From Alteromonas sp. IB21 (lineage in GTDB: Bacteria; Pseudomonadota; Gammaproteobacteria; Enterobacterales; Alteromonadaceae), in assembly GCF_016405965.1 (NCBI RefSeq), contig NZ_JAEFCD010000003.1, positions 62,001 to 126,000 of the forward strand: a stretch of 64,000 nucleotides of DNA, given 5' to 3'. Of the stretch, positions 37,519 through 47,505 are shown piece by piece. The position numbers and the translations under genes are program-made. Under the pieces are notes generated by a model, which saw nothing but the letters and a program-made list of their open reading frames with translations, did no database searches and was not told where the DNA came from. Positions within the stretch are counted from its first letter, which is position 1. Every line of letters begins with the position of its first letter.

Positions 37519-39465
37519 ATGAAAAAATACGGACTGCTGGCTACATTTATTTGTGCGCCTGTTTTATTTGCGTGCAGTGATAATAAAAGTGTAGACACAG
37601 CGAAGGCAGATGAAGATAAAGCCGCTAAGGTAGAATCGGGTTCAAACGCTGAAGCAGCAAATGCCCACTTAGAAAAACATACCAATGCATCCATCGCTTC
37701 TGGCGTAGACTATCACTCGTTTGCAAACCCCAACGAAGTTCGTGTTACTCACCTAAGTTTAGATCTCACCGCAAACTTTGAGTCTAAGCAGCTTATTGGC
37801 AGCGTAACGTTAGACATTGAACGCGTAAAACCTGAAAACGACACATTGATATTAGATACACGTGCGTTAGACATTCAACGTGTGACTGTCGATGGTGAGA
37901 ATGTTCCCTTTGAAATGGGAGAGGCTGATCCTGATTTAGGCACGCCTCTTTCTATTACCTTACCGAGCGCTGCAAACTCAGTAACGGTTGCGTATTCAAC
38001 TTCACCGGAGGCTTCGGGCGTGCAGTGGTTAACACCAGCTCAAACGGCAGGTAAACAGCATCCGTTTTTGTTCACACAGGCGCAAGCGGTTCACGCACGA
38101 AGCTTTATTCCGCTTCAAGACTCGCCCCAGGTGCGCGTAACGTATGACGCTACCATTAAAACACCAGAAGCCTTGTTGGCGGTGATGAGTGCGTCGAACG
38201 ACCCAGCCACAGAACGTGACGGCGAATATGAATTCACTATGCCGCAGCCAATCCCCTCTTATCTTATTGCATTGGCAATAGGTGACTTAGAGTTTAAAGC
38301 TATGGGTGAGCGCACTGGTGTTTATGCAGAGCCAGCACTTCTTGAAAGTGCTGCGAAAGAATTTGAAGATACCGAAGCGATGCTCGAAGTAACAGAAGAG
38401 AACTACGGACCTTACCAGTGGGATCGCTATGATCTGCTTATCTTGCCTCCTTCGTTTCCGTTCGGGGGTATGGAGAATCCTCGACTATCGTTTATCACGC
38501 CAACGGTTATCGCGGGTGATAAAAGCTTGGTTTCATTAATTGCCCATGAACTAGCACACAGCTGGTCTGGAAATACGGTTACTAACGCTACATGGCGCGA
38601 TTTGTGGTTAAACGAGGGTTTTACGACCTATTTAACCTACCGCATTATGGAAATGATCTATGGTCATGACCGCTTTAAAAAAGAAGCAGTATTAGGTTAT
38701 CAAGATTTAGAGAACGACGTTGCGGCCCTAGATGAAAATGATGAAATCCTTGCGATAGACCTTCGCGGTCGTAATCCGGACGACGTATTTTCTAATATTC
38801 CATACGAAAAAGGCGCGCTATTCTTACGTGAAATTGAGCAAAAAATTGGGCGCGAGAACTTTGATGCGTTTTTAATGCAGTACTTCAAAGACTTTGCCTT
38901 TAAGAGCATCACCACTGACACTTTTATTGCTTATTTAGATGATACCTTGCTGAAACAATATCCAAATGAGCTGGACGCTGATCGCATTCACACATGGATT
39001 TTTGAGCCAGGTATTCCTGAAGGCGCACCACATCCTGAGTCTGATGCATTTACTAAAATCGATGAGACGCGCAGTGCTTGGTTGTCTGGTGAAACAAACG
39101 CTGCTGATATCAAAACAGCACAATGGACGGTACACGAGTGGCTCTACTTCTTAAACAATATGCCTGAATCACTCAGTGAAGCGCAGCTGGCAGAGCTAGA
39201 TTCAGCGTTTTCACTCACCTCCACTAAAAACAATGAGATTGCCCATAGCTGGCTAATGATTGCAGTAGAGAATAACTATCAGCCTGCGTTTGAGCGTTTG
39301 TATAGCTACTTGGTGTCGATAGGGCGCAATAAGCTGGTTAAGCCGCTGTATCGTGAGCTATCGAAAACGCCCGACGGCAAGGCGTTTGCGAAGCGCGCCT
39401 TTGAAGAAGCGAAACCGGGGTACCATCCACTTACTGTGAAAGCCAATCAAGGCTACGTAGAATAA
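37519..39465 (+). CDS. M1 family aminopeptidase, lipoprotein
   Basis: This 648-residue zinc aminopeptidase is of the leukotriene-A4-hydrolase-like branch. A lipoprotein signal leads (LFAC, Cys19), followed by a charged linker, so it is probably membrane-anchored in the periplasm. The catalytic domain has the exopeptidase motif FGGMEN, zinc site HELAH with His343, Glu344, His347 and third ligand Glu366 (19 residues on, as in the family). A C-terminal helical-repeat domain (about 520-645) ends the protein. AGGAAG precedes the ATG. It trims N-terminal residues from peptides; the precise substrate is unknown. Confidence 0.95.
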   Translation: MKKYGLLATFICAPVLFACSDNKSVDTAKADEDKAAKVESGSNAEAANAHLEKHTNASIASGVDYHSFANPNEVRVTHLSLDLTANFESKQLIGSVTLDIERVKPENDTLILDTRALDIQRVTVDGENVPFEMGEADPDLGTPLSITLPSAANSVTVAYSTSPEASGVQWLTPAQTAGKQHPFLFTQAQAVHARSFIPLQDSPQVRVTYDATIKTPEALLAVMSASNDPATERDGEYEFTMPQPIPSYLIALAIGDLEFKAMGERTGVYAEPALLESAAKEFEDTEAMLEVTEENYGPYQWDRYDLLILPPSFPFGGMENPRLSFITPTVIAGDKSLVSLIAHELAHSWSGNTVTNATWRDLWLNEGFTTYLTYRIMEMIYGHDRFKKEAVLGYQDLENDVAALDENDEILAIDLRGRNPDDVFSNIPYEKGALFLREIEQKIGRENFDAFLMQYFKDFAFKSITTDTFIAYLDDTLLKQYPNELDADRIHTWIFEPGIPEGAPHPESDAFTKIDETRSAWLSGETNAADIKTAQWTVHEWLYFLNNMPESLSEAQLAELDSAFSLTSTKNNEIAHSWLMIAVENNYQPAFERLYSYLVSIGRNKLVKPLYRELSKTPDGKAFAKRAFEEAKPGYHPLTVKANQGYVE

Positions 39466-39507
39466 GCGATACAATCGCGCTACAAAAAACATAGTTCAGT
39501 TAAATAT

Positions 39508-39534
39508 AAGCAGCTCAAAGGAGCTGCTTTTTTT
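39508..39534 (+). terminator. terminator of the M1 peptidase gene
   Basis: AAGCAGCTC-AAAG-GAGCTGCTT forms a perfect 9-bp stem followed by a run of seven T, 42 bases after the stop codon. Confidence 0.95.
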
Positions 39535-39629
39535 GTCGCTTTCAAAGCTTCGCGCTTATTGCGCAAAATATGCGAGAAGTTTTGAACGAGTGTTCAGTTG
39601 GGCGATCTGAATAAAGATTATTTTGAAAT

Positions 39630-40256
39630 CTAATCGTCTGAATGCGAAATGGAATAGGCAATTGGCGCCATCTGTTTTTTAAAACCATCTATTGCCGGTA
39701 ATGGTAGTGCAACTTGCATATTTACGCTGCTAGCGTAATCACAGCTTGCGATATTGCCTTGGGCCTCTTCAACTAAATGTCGTACAAACTGTTCGTGTTT
39801 AAAATCAATGTTAACCGTAACCGTTTCAAGCTTTAATTCTTCTCGTACTTCAAGGGCATCGATAGCTTGCTGGGCCGCCGCAGAGTACGCTCTAACAAGA
39901 CCACCAGCCCCTAATTTTATGCCGCCAAAGTAGCGCGTAACAATTACCATAATATCGCCGATATCTTTGTGCTGGAGTACATTTAATATGGGTTTACCTG
40001 CGGTGCCGCTAGGCTCTCCGTCATCAGCCATTGCTGCACTAATTGGCGAGTGGGGAGCCCCAAAGACATAAGCCCAGCAATGGTGTCTGGCATCTGGGTA
40101 TTGTTGTTTAACGCTGTCTAAAAGTGCCATGGCACTTTCTCGAGAATTAGCAAAGCCGGCGCAAGCAATGAATTTGCTTTTTTTAATTTCGTACAGGGTT
40201 TCAACCTGTTTGGCAGGAATGGGATAAGTCATCAGCGCATTGTAAGCGAAGACCAT
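39630..40256 (-). CDS. YigZ/IMPACT family protein
   Basis: This 208-residue protein has the UPF0029 N-terminal domain with PDARHHCWAYVFGAP, DDGEPSGTAGKPIL and TRYFGGIKLGAGGLVRAYS, and a C-terminal EF-G-V-like domain (from about 135). E. coli YigZ is the bacterial member of the family; its molecular role is not settled. The start is uncertain: ATG at 40256 or at 40232 (MTYPIPAK); the latter fits the family's N-terminus better, and neither has a good ribosome binding site. Confidence 0.9.
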   Translation of the reverse strand: MVFAYNALMTYPIPAKQVETLYEIKKSKFIACAGFANSRESAMALLDSVKQQYPDARHHCWAYVFGAPHSPISAAMADDGEPSGTAGKPILNVLQHKDIGDIMVIVTRYFGGIKLGAGGLVRAYSAAAQQAIDALEVREELKLETVTVNIDFKHEQFVRHLVEEAQGNIASCDYASSVNMQVALPLPAIDGFKKQMAPIAYSISHSDD

Positions 40257-40442
40257 TTTTTTTATAAGTCTAATGAGCTAAGTCGAGCGTTTTATGTGTT
40301 ACGAAATTACGTTGTTTGTCGATAAAGCATGCAATCGCGGCTTATCCATTGGGCTTAAATTAGACAAGGGTGGTTGTTTTTTCCTTTCTCAAGAGTGATT
40401 ATCTGCGCCCTATAAAAAGCAAAAAACTCATAAGAACACTTC

Positions 40443-41735
40443 ATGCCGTTAGAACGATTTATCCCTTTTCGCAAGTGCGACGTCGCTACGTTGTGTGAAA
40501 ATTTGCTTGCGCAAGAGTCCGCCTGCTTTCGTACTTTTTCGACCTTGTTAGTGAATCGTATTCATTACCAGTACCACGAGCAACTGGAAACATTGAAAAA
40601 CAGTTACAGTCATTTCGACCCGAATAAAGATACTCGTGACCTGCACGTCTCAAGCGAAACTGTGCGTAAACAAAATCAGAAAGCATTTGCGAATGGTTTT
40701 GCAAACTTATTAAACGCCGCTAATTTTGAAAAAGTCACAGATGAAGACTTAGAAGCTGCACTTAAAGAAGAATCTCTGTTTAAAGTACGCCTTGCTGTTA
40801 GTTTCGACGATTTTGAGAATGTGGTGTTTTATCGACGAGGTGAGTCAGTAAAAACTGAAACAGTACGAACATTTTTCGGTTTACGCAAAAAGCAGGTGTC
40901 GTTTACCAATTACGACAAAGTAGCCGTGTATATCACCTTTAAAGATGAAGCCTACTTTAAACAAAAAGGGCAAAAGCCATTAACGTTTAAACCTGGTTCA
41001 ACCATAGTAAAGCTTTTTCAAAACGTACCTAAAGCTGACCTAGAAATGCTGTTTCCCAACAGCGAAGTAAAAATGCGCCCGCTTGATAAGTTAATTATTA
41101 GTGCATCGGCTGCAATTGGCGGCACCGTTGTGTTAGTCACTAAATTAGGCGCGTCGCTACTACTTATGGCGTCATTTCTCGCGTTTTGGCTGGGCTTTAA
41201 AGACGACGAGGTGGAACTGACCAAGCAAAGTCTCATTACTTTTGGCGTTGGTATGGGGGTATTTGGCAGCTTTATCTTCAAGGAGTGGACAAAGTTTAAA
41301 AACCGAAAGATACGCTTTATGAAGGCCTTGTCGGACAATCTGTATTTTAAAAACTTAGATAACAACGCAGGCGTGTTTCATACGTTAATTGATGCAGCAG
41401 AAGAAGAGGACTGCAAAGAAGCCTTGTTGGCTTACACTTTTCTACTTAAATGCAGCAAAGCCTCCGCCGAAGGCGATGCTGCATTTTGCGCGGCGCAAGC
41501 AGAGCATGAAGTTGCTGCTGGTGGAATGACATTAGCGACGCTTGATAGCGTGATAGAAACGTACTTTTTAGAGGAGCTCGATTGTGCTCTCGACTTCGAC
41601 GTTACCGATGCCATTGATAAATTGGTGGACATGGAGCTAGTTGAACGAAGCGGCGATTTTTTCATTGCTCGGGAGCTTAACGATGCCGTGAAGATACTCG
41701 ATGATTACTGGGACAATATTTATCAGCCTGTTTGA
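40443..41735 (+). CDS. DUF3754 (TMEM143-like) membrane protein
   Basis: The 430-residue protein starts with PLERFIPFRKCDVATLC, then a soluble region with FRTFSTLLVNRIHYQY and DLHVSSETVRKQNQKAFANGF. Two hydrophobic segments (about 215-285, IIGGTVVLV-like and LITFGVGMGVFGSFIF) form a hairpin, and FKNRKIRFMKALSDNLYFKNLDNNAGVFHTLID follows, the best conserved part. This pattern is the DUF3754 family, related to the mitochondrial protein TMEM143. The C-terminal third looks like a helical, possibly winged domain. No function is known. Confidence 0.85.
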   Translation: MPLERFIPFRKCDVATLCENLLAQESACFRTFSTLLVNRIHYQYHEQLETLKNSYSHFDPNKDTRDLHVSSETVRKQNQKAFANGFANLLNAANFEKVTDEDLEAALKEESLFKVRLAVSFDDFENVVFYRRGESVKTETVRTFFGLRKKQVSFTNYDKVAVYITFKDEAYFKQKGQKPLTFKPGSTIVKLFQNVPKADLEMLFPNSEVKMRPLDKLIISASAAIGGTVVLVTKLGASLLLMASFLAFWLGFKDDEVELTKQSLITFGVGMGVFGSFIFKEWTKFKNRKIRFMKALSDNLYFKNLDNNAGVFHTLIDAAEEEDCKEALLAYTFLLKCSKASAEGDAAFCAAQAEHEVAAGGMTLATLDSVIETYFLEELDCALDFDVTDAIDKLVDMELVERSGDFFIARELNDAVKILDDYWDNIYQPV

Positions 41736-41979
41736 TAAACGCTTTGCCGAACGAATGCCATGTTTTGGTTAGAAATTTAAGCCCGCAGATCTTCACAGTA
41801 TTGGCATATGCTGCTTGTTTTACGTATTGCACAATGCATGCAAACCATTGTCATAAAACCACAATATCTCTATAGTTGCTTTAAGGTGTGTAGAACTTCA
41901 TTTACACACCATAGCAACAGCCGCATAGCACTGATTGCGCACCTCTATCTCCAATGTAACAAGCCTGGTTCACTTCTAC

Positions 41980-43614
41980 ATGAAAATATTGCATACATCT
42001 GACTGGCACTTAGGTCAGAGTTTTTTTACGAAAAGTCGCAAAGAAGAACATGCTGCTTTCCTCAAATGGCTTCTTCAACAAGTAGTAGCGCATCAAATAG
42101 ATGCGATTATTGTCGCGGGCGATGTGTTTGACACGGGCACGCCGCCTAGCTATGCCAGAGAGCTATACCATGCGTTTATCGGTGAGCTACAAAGCAAGCA
42201 GTGTACATTGGTGGTACTGGGGGGAAATCACGACTCGGTGTCGGTGCTCAATGAAAGCAAGGCGCTACTGAAATACTTAAATAGCCATGTGATAGCCAGT
42301 ACCTATGGCGAATTAAGTGAACAAGTGATCGCACTTAATGACCGCAAAGGACAGCCCAGAGCGGTACTGTGTGCCGTACCTTTTATTCGCCCGCGTGACG
42401 TTCTGATAAGTGAAGCAGGGCAGAGCGCGACCGATAAGCGCCAAGCGCTAGGCGATGCGATAAAGCAGCACTATGCGTCGCTGTATAATGAGGCCTTATC
42501 CCTGCGTACTTCGTTGGAAGAAGAACAAGGGAAAGAAGGCAGTGAAAATAGCGCAGCCATTCCTATCATTGCCACAGGGCACTTAACCGCCTTAGGCGTG
42601 AGTCAGTCTGAAAGTGTGCGTGACATTTACATTGGCACCCTTGAAGGTTTTGATGCCACTGGGTTTCCGCCCGCTGACTATATCGCATTAGGCCATATCC
42701 ATAGGCCACAAAAAGTGGCAAAAACAGAGCATATTCGCTATTCAGGCTCGCCTATACCGCTAAGCTTTGACGAATTAAACACGCAAAAACAAGTGGTGCT
42801 AGTATCGTTTGATTCTGAAAGTACAACACCAATCATTTCAACGCTTCCAGTGCCCCGCTTCCAGGCTATGGAAGTGATAAAAGGCGACTTAAAAGCAATT
42901 GAGGAGGCCATTAATAAGAGCGAGGCCATAAGGTTTGCTTCCCAAATAGATGATGACGTAAATACCAAATCAGCGCCTTTGGCTAGCGATAAAGCTATGA
43001 GCACAAAGGATAAAGCCCTTAGCGCAGCCGACCAAGCCCATAGCGCAACTGAACAAACTTTTAGTGCTAAAGATCCCGTTTGGCTGTGTATTGAGGTTGA
43101 AACAGAAGACTATTTAACTGATTTGCAGCAGCGTATTCAGAGCTTATTAGAGGATAAAAACGCTGAAATTTTGCAATTAAAACGCAAGCGTAAGCGCACG
43201 GTAAATAGCTTAACGGAAAAGCAAAACGTGCAGCTAAGCGAACTGTCGGTAAACGAGGTATTTGAAGCGCGTTTGGCATTGGAGGCCATAAACGATGACC
43301 CGAGCCGTGAAACTGAAGATGCAGTATCAGAAAATGAAAGCTGCGCCGACGTCGCTGAAGATCCCGGTTCAGAGAAGACGCTTTCACGCATAAACCGGAT
43401 AAGGCAGCTGTTCAATGAAGCGGTAGAGCGGGTGCATATCAATGATGAAGATGCTGAAGTGTTAGGTGAGACATCGAAATCAAACACAGCAGGGTATAAT
43501 AGCGATAAAGCCTCTTCTCAGAATGAAAGCGACGTCTCACCTACAAGCACAGGCGAGTCGGAGCAAGATCAAGACAGGGTTCATAAGCAAGATCACAAAG
43601 GAAAAGGTGAATAG
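41980..43614 (+). CDS. sbcD: SbcCD nuclease subunit SbcD, with C-terminal extension
   Basis: SbcD is the Mre11-like nuclease of SbcCD, which cuts hairpins and DNA-end structures. The start at 41980 gives MKILHTSDWHLGQ, the exact family opening; upstream only a TTG would extend it. Phosphoesterase motifs follow: VAGDVFDTGTP, VLGGNHDSVSVL, ATGHLTALG and ALGHIHRPQ. At 544 residues it is longer than the usual 400. An insertion of four 7-residue repeats (337-364) interrupts the capping region, and the last 110 residues are acidic, serine-rich and probably disordered. It ends 4 bases before sbcC. Confidence 0.94.
   Translation: MKILHTSDWHLGQSFFTKSRKEEHAAFLKWLLQQVVAHQIDAIIVAGDVFDTGTPPSYARELYHAFIGELQSKQCTLVVLGGNHDSVSVLNESKALLKYLNSHVIASTYGELSEQVIALNDRKGQPRAVLCAVPFIRPRDVLISEAGQSATDKRQALGDAIKQHYASLYNEALSLRTSLEEEQGKEGSENSAAIPIIATGHLTALGVSQSESVRDIYIGTLEGFDATGFPPADYIALGHIHRPQKVAKTEHIRYSGSPIPLSFDELNTQKQVVLVSFDSESTTPIISTLPVPRFQAMEVIKGDLKAIEEAINKSEAIRFASQIDDDVNTKSAPLASDKAMSTKDKALSAADQAHSATEQTFSAKDPVWLCIEVETEDYLTDLQQRIQSLLEDKNAEILQLKRKRKRTVNSLTEKQNVQLSELSVNEVFEARLALEAINDDPSRETEDAVSENESCADVAEDPGSEKTLSRINRIRQLFNEAVERVHINDEDAEVLGETSKSNTAGYNSDKASSQNESDVSPTSTGESEQDQDRVHKQDHKGKGE
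42988..43071 (+). repeat. 21-bp in-frame repeat inside sbcD, 4 copies
   Basis: Four imperfect 21-bp units encode seven-residue repeats DKAMSTK, DKALSAA, DQAHSAT and EQTFSAK. Length changes by whole units would keep the frame, so this may vary between strains. Confidence 0.8.
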
Positions 43615-43618
43615 TACA

Positions 43619-46600
43619 ATGAGAATATTGACCTTACGCCTTAAAAACTTAAACGCCCTGAAAGGGGAGTGGAAGATAGATTTCACCCAATCGCCGTTTA
43701 TCGACAATGGCCTGTTTGCTATTACAGGCCCAACGGGGGCGGGTAAAACTACGCTGCTCGATGCAATTTGCTTAGCGCTTTATCACCAAACCCCTCGCTT
43801 AGGGCCAATTTCAACGTCAAACAACGACATCATGACCCGCGGCACGGCGGAGTGTTTGGCGGAAGTTGAGTTTGATATTAAGGGTAAAGCGTACCGCGCG
43901 TTTTGGAGTATGCGCCGCGCCAGAGGAAAAGTAGACGGTAACCTGCAAAGTGCCGATGTTGAGCTTGCGGAAGTGGAAAGCGGCAAGGTATTGGCTACTC
44001 AGGTTAGACCAAAAAGTGAAGAAATAGAGAAGCTGACCGGCCTTAATTTTGCCCGCTTTACTAAGTCTATGATGTTGTCGCAAGGCGACTTTGCTGCTTT
44101 TTTAAATGCTAATGAGTCCGACCGGGCTGAACTTTTAGAAGAGCTAACCGGCACCGAAATTTATGGTCAGATATCACAGGTAGTACATCAGCAATTTAGC
44201 GATGCTAAACAAAAGAAAAAAGAATTCGCGATAAAATTAGAAGGCGTAACTTTGCTAAGCGACGAGCAAATTACCCAGCTTGAAGAAGAGCAAGCCCAAA
44301 CCAAAAGCCAAGTCGCAGCGTTTAATCAAACACTTGCTGAACTGCAAAAGCAGCAGCAGTGGCAGCATGCGTTTAACGCCAATGAGTTAGCGATTAAAGA
44401 AGCCAATGAAGCACAGCAGGCTTCGAATAACGCCATCAATGAGGCAAAGCAAGAACTTAATCTTCTAACCCAAAGTGAGCCCGCTGAAAAACTTCGTCTG
44501 CCGTTCTTACAGAGAAACGGGTTGCAGCAAGACCTAACACGGTACAAAGAAAAGCTTGGTGAAAAGACAGCTCAGCTTCCCGATTTAAAAACGCAAAAAG
44601 CACAGCTTAGTTCGGAAGTGAGTAAAGCTGAAAAAGCGCTACTTCATAAAAAGCAGCAAAGTAGTGAGCTTGAGAAGCGTATAAACGAGCAGGTTGTTCC
44701 GCTGGATAACAAAATAGCGCAGAACACCGCCGCTCAACAAAAAGCAAACGAACATGTCGCGAATTTAACGAGCTCAATAAACGCGCTAACACTAAAGCGC
44801 ACAAAAATTGAAAATGCTTCGGTAGACAACAAGACAAAACTCGATGAACTGGAAGCCTACTTAAATGAACACCATTCACTGAGCGGTATAGCAGAGTTTA
44901 TCAGCGGCTGGAGTGAAACGGCGCGCTATATTGAACATGATCAGAAGCAATTAGAAACACTGACACAAAGCGTAAAAAATGATCGTCACGCGCTTTCATC
45001 GCTTGATGACGTTATCGCAAAAACAAATGAGACGTTGAGCACGCTAACGCGAACTTTTGATGCTAAAAACGCGCAAGTTACCACGTGCGAGAAGGCGCTT
45101 GATGCCTCGTTGTGTGATGCGCTATCTGATTCCAGTACGGCCAGCGCTACCAGCAAAGCGAGTCTTCAGCAAGAGCGCGATAATAAGCTTCGCCACTGGG
45201 ACAACCTAGTGCAAGCGGCACACGTTCAACAGCAATATTTAGCACTCGGTGAAGACAAGGTGTCGCTAAGTTCGCAAAAGGAAGGTTTAGCGAAACAGTT
45301 AGAACAGCAGCAATCTGACCGACAAGCCTTAGTCGACGCTTACAAGCAAACTCGCAGTAGTCTAAAAGACGTTGAGGCGCTTATTGCCCTAGATGCTGAA
45401 GTAGCCCATCTTCGCGCTCAGCTAAAAAGTGGCGAACCGTGCCCTGTGTGCGGGGCTAACGAGCACACCACGTCTAGCGTAACCATTGATGTGCCTGAAA
45501 CTATTCAAAAGCGAGATAGCTTAAAGCAGCAGTTAGATGATATTGAGCAGAAAGGCGCGCAGGCAAAAGAAAGCGTTACACACACTGAATTGACCCTTAC
45601 TCAGGTTAATAAGCAGCTAGAACATGCAATTGCGCAACGAGAAGCGTTGTTTGCAACGTGGCAGCAGGTTTCAAGCTTACTTAGTGCTGATATACCGAGC
45701 TTTGAACAGGTCGACATAAATATATCGCAAAGCGTTGCTCAGTTTACCGAGCAGTTTAAAAAACGGCTTGATGACATTGGCGCCCAGTTAACCCGCATAG
45801 AAGAGTGCGAGCAAGCCTTAAACGCCGCACTGCAGGCTAAAAATGAAGCGCAACAGGCATTACAAGGCAAGCAGTCAGAACTTGCAGTTACAATGCAGCA
45901 GCGCGAAACATTGGAAAAACAAATCACCGAACGCAATGTAGAGTTAGAGAATAAAACTAACGGTGTTAACGAAAGTATTGTAACACTTCGAGAGACCATG
46001 ACGGCGCACGGTGCTGAAGTTCACAACATGCCTATTGATGGTATTGCTAAGTGGTTAAATGAAAAAGCCGAAGCGCTTAAAACCTATAAACACAATCATC
46101 AGCTGCACGGCAAACTTAAAAGTGAGCTGCAAGAGGTGGGTAGCACTTTGCTTGTACTCAATCGCGATATCGAAAGTGCTGGGAACCAGCTTAAGGGCGT
46201 ATCCGAAGAGCTTATGCAGCTAGATAATAGCCTAAAGGCGCTGCGAGACTCGCGTTTAACCATATTCCCTGAAGGTAATATTGCAGAAGCGCGGAGTAAA
46301 GCAAGCGCCGCCCAAGTACAGGCCGAGCAAAACCTGAGTGAATGCCAATCTCGCCTGCACCAAACGGATACTATGTTGTCTCGGTTAGAAGCAGAAATTG
46401 CTCAGCTTGATGAGCAAATGCGCGAAAAAGAGCAGGCACTTTCAGAGGCAACAGAGCACTTTAACCGCCAGTTGGCGAGCAGTCCATTTGCCGATGAGCA
46501 AGCGTTCAGCAATGCGCTTTTAGACGAAGATACCCGCAACACCTTGCTTGAACTACAAAAGCGATTAACTCAGCAAAAACAACAGGCTGACCTTAAACTA

Positions 46601-47356
46601 GAAAACGCGCTAGCTACCCAACAATCGCTAAAAGCCCATGCTAATGCAGCGCAGTGGCAGAGCGAGTTAGAAGAGCACGGTGCACAGTGGCTCGATAGGA
46701 AAATTACCCAGCAAGCTCAGCAGCGTGACACGCTATTATCTTCTTTAGGGCAAATTGAACAGCAGTTAAGCGCCAATAACCGAGCACGAGAAAAACAGCA
46801 GCAGCTTGTGGACGAGATGGCCGAGTTCGAAGCCTACTACGATGATATTACTTACCTGCACTCGTTAATTGGTTCGGCAAGCGGCGATAAGTTCAGGCGT
46901 TTTGCCCAAGGGCTTACTTTGGACAACTTAGTGCAGCTTGCTAATCAGCAGCTTGATAAATTACACGGTCGCTACCAGCTAATGCGAAAAGAAAACGAAG
47001 GGTTAGGTTTAAGTGTATTAGACACCTGGCAAGGTGACGTAGTGAGAGATACCAAAACCTTGTCTGGCGGAGAGAGTTTCTTAGTGAGCCTCGCGCTGGC
47101 ATTGGCGTTATCTGACCTGGTCAGTCACAAAACCAGTATCGATTCACTGTTTTTAGATGAAGGCTTTGGAACCTTGGATGCTGAAACCTTAGATGTGGCC
47201 CTTGATGCACTAGACAACTTAAATGCCAGTGGAAAAATGATTGGTGTGATCAGCCATATTGAAGCCATGAAAGAACGTATTCCTACTCAGCTTAAAGTGA
47301 TTAAACGCAACGGTGTGGGCTTAAGTGCACTAGAAAAACCTTACGCGGTGGGGTAG
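43619..47356 (+). CDS. sbcC: SbcCD nuclease subunit SbcC (Rad50-like ATPase)
   Basis: SbcC is the SMC-like ATPase partner of SbcD. The start at 43619 has AAGGTGA upstream and gives MRILTLRLKNLNAL, the family start; the frame is open into the sbcD tail but that is only overlap. The 1245 residues show Walker A GPTGAGKTT (37-45), a very long coiled coil with the zinc-hook CPVC (C608, C611) near the middle, a second coil, then LSGGESFLVSLALALALSDL, Walker B DSLFLDEGFGTLD and the C-terminal ISHIEAMKERI. Coil composition (Q, E, A, K) is as expected. It sits 4 bases after sbcD in one operon. Confidence 0.97.
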   Translation: MRILTLRLKNLNALKGEWKIDFTQSPFIDNGLFAITGPTGAGKTTLLDAICLALYHQTPRLGPISTSNNDIMTRGTAECLAEVEFDIKGKAYRAFWSMRRARGKVDGNLQSADVELAEVESGKVLATQVRPKSEEIEKLTGLNFARFTKSMMLSQGDFAAFLNANESDRAELLEELTGTEIYGQISQVVHQQFSDAKQKKKEFAIKLEGVTLLSDEQITQLEEEQAQTKSQVAAFNQTLAELQKQQQWQHAFNANELAIKEANEAQQASNNAINEAKQELNLLTQSEPAEKLRLPFLQRNGLQQDLTRYKEKLGEKTAQLPDLKTQKAQLSSEVSKAEKALLHKKQQSSELEKRINEQVVPLDNKIAQNTAAQQKANEHVANLTSSINALTLKRTKIENASVDNKTKLDELEAYLNEHHSLSGIAEFISGWSETARYIEHDQKQLETLTQSVKNDRHALSSLDDVIAKTNETLSTLTRTFDAKNAQVTTCEKALDASLCDALSDSSTASATSKASLQQERDNKLRHWDNLVQAAHVQQQYLALGEDKVSLSSQKEGLAKQLEQQQSDRQALVDAYKQTRSSLKDVEALIALDAEVAHLRAQLKSGEPCPVCGANEHTTSSVTIDVPETIQKRDSLKQQLDDIEQKGAQAKESVTHTELTLTQVNKQLEHAIAQREALFATWQQVSSLLSADIPSFEQVDINISQSVAQFTEQFKKRLDDIGAQLTRIEECEQALNAALQAKNEAQQALQGKQSELAVTMQQRETLEKQITERNVELENKTNGVNESIVTLRETMTAHGAEVHNMPIDGIAKWLNEKAEALKTYKHNHQLHGKLKSELQEVGSTLLVLNRDIESAGNQLKGVSEELMQLDNSLKALRDSRLTIFPEGNIAEARSKASAAQVQAEQNLSECQSRLHQTDTMLSRLEAEIAQLDEQMREKEQALSEATEHFNRQLASSPFADEQAFSNALLDEDTRNTLLELQKRLTQQKQQADLKLENALATQQSLKAHANAAQWQSELEEHGAQWLDRKITQQAQQRDTLLSSLGQIEQQLSANNRAREKQQQLVDEMAEFEAYYDDITYLHSLIGSASGDKFRRFAQGLTLDNLVQLANQQLDKLHGRYQLMRKENEGLGLSVLDTWQGDVVRDTKTLSGGESFLVSLALALALSDLVSHKTSIDSLFLDEGFGTLDAETLDVALDALDNLNASGKMIGVISHIEAMKERIPTQLKVIKRNGVGLSALEKPYAVG

Positions 47357-47505
47357 CTAGTCACCGCTTTAATGTAAATTCTTATAAACGGCAAGCATAC
47401 GGTAATTTGCGAGTAACTAAGGCTAAACAGGTTCATTTGTTGGGCGTAATACTTTATGGTGCGTCGTCAAAATAATGTCAGCAAAATAATAATGGACCAA
47501 CATTT

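Noticed and set aside
43466..43618. Extended N-terminus of SbcC by 51 residues
   Set aside because: The extension runs through the sbcD coding end in another frame; the family start MRILTLRLKNL at 43619 has its own ribosome binding site.
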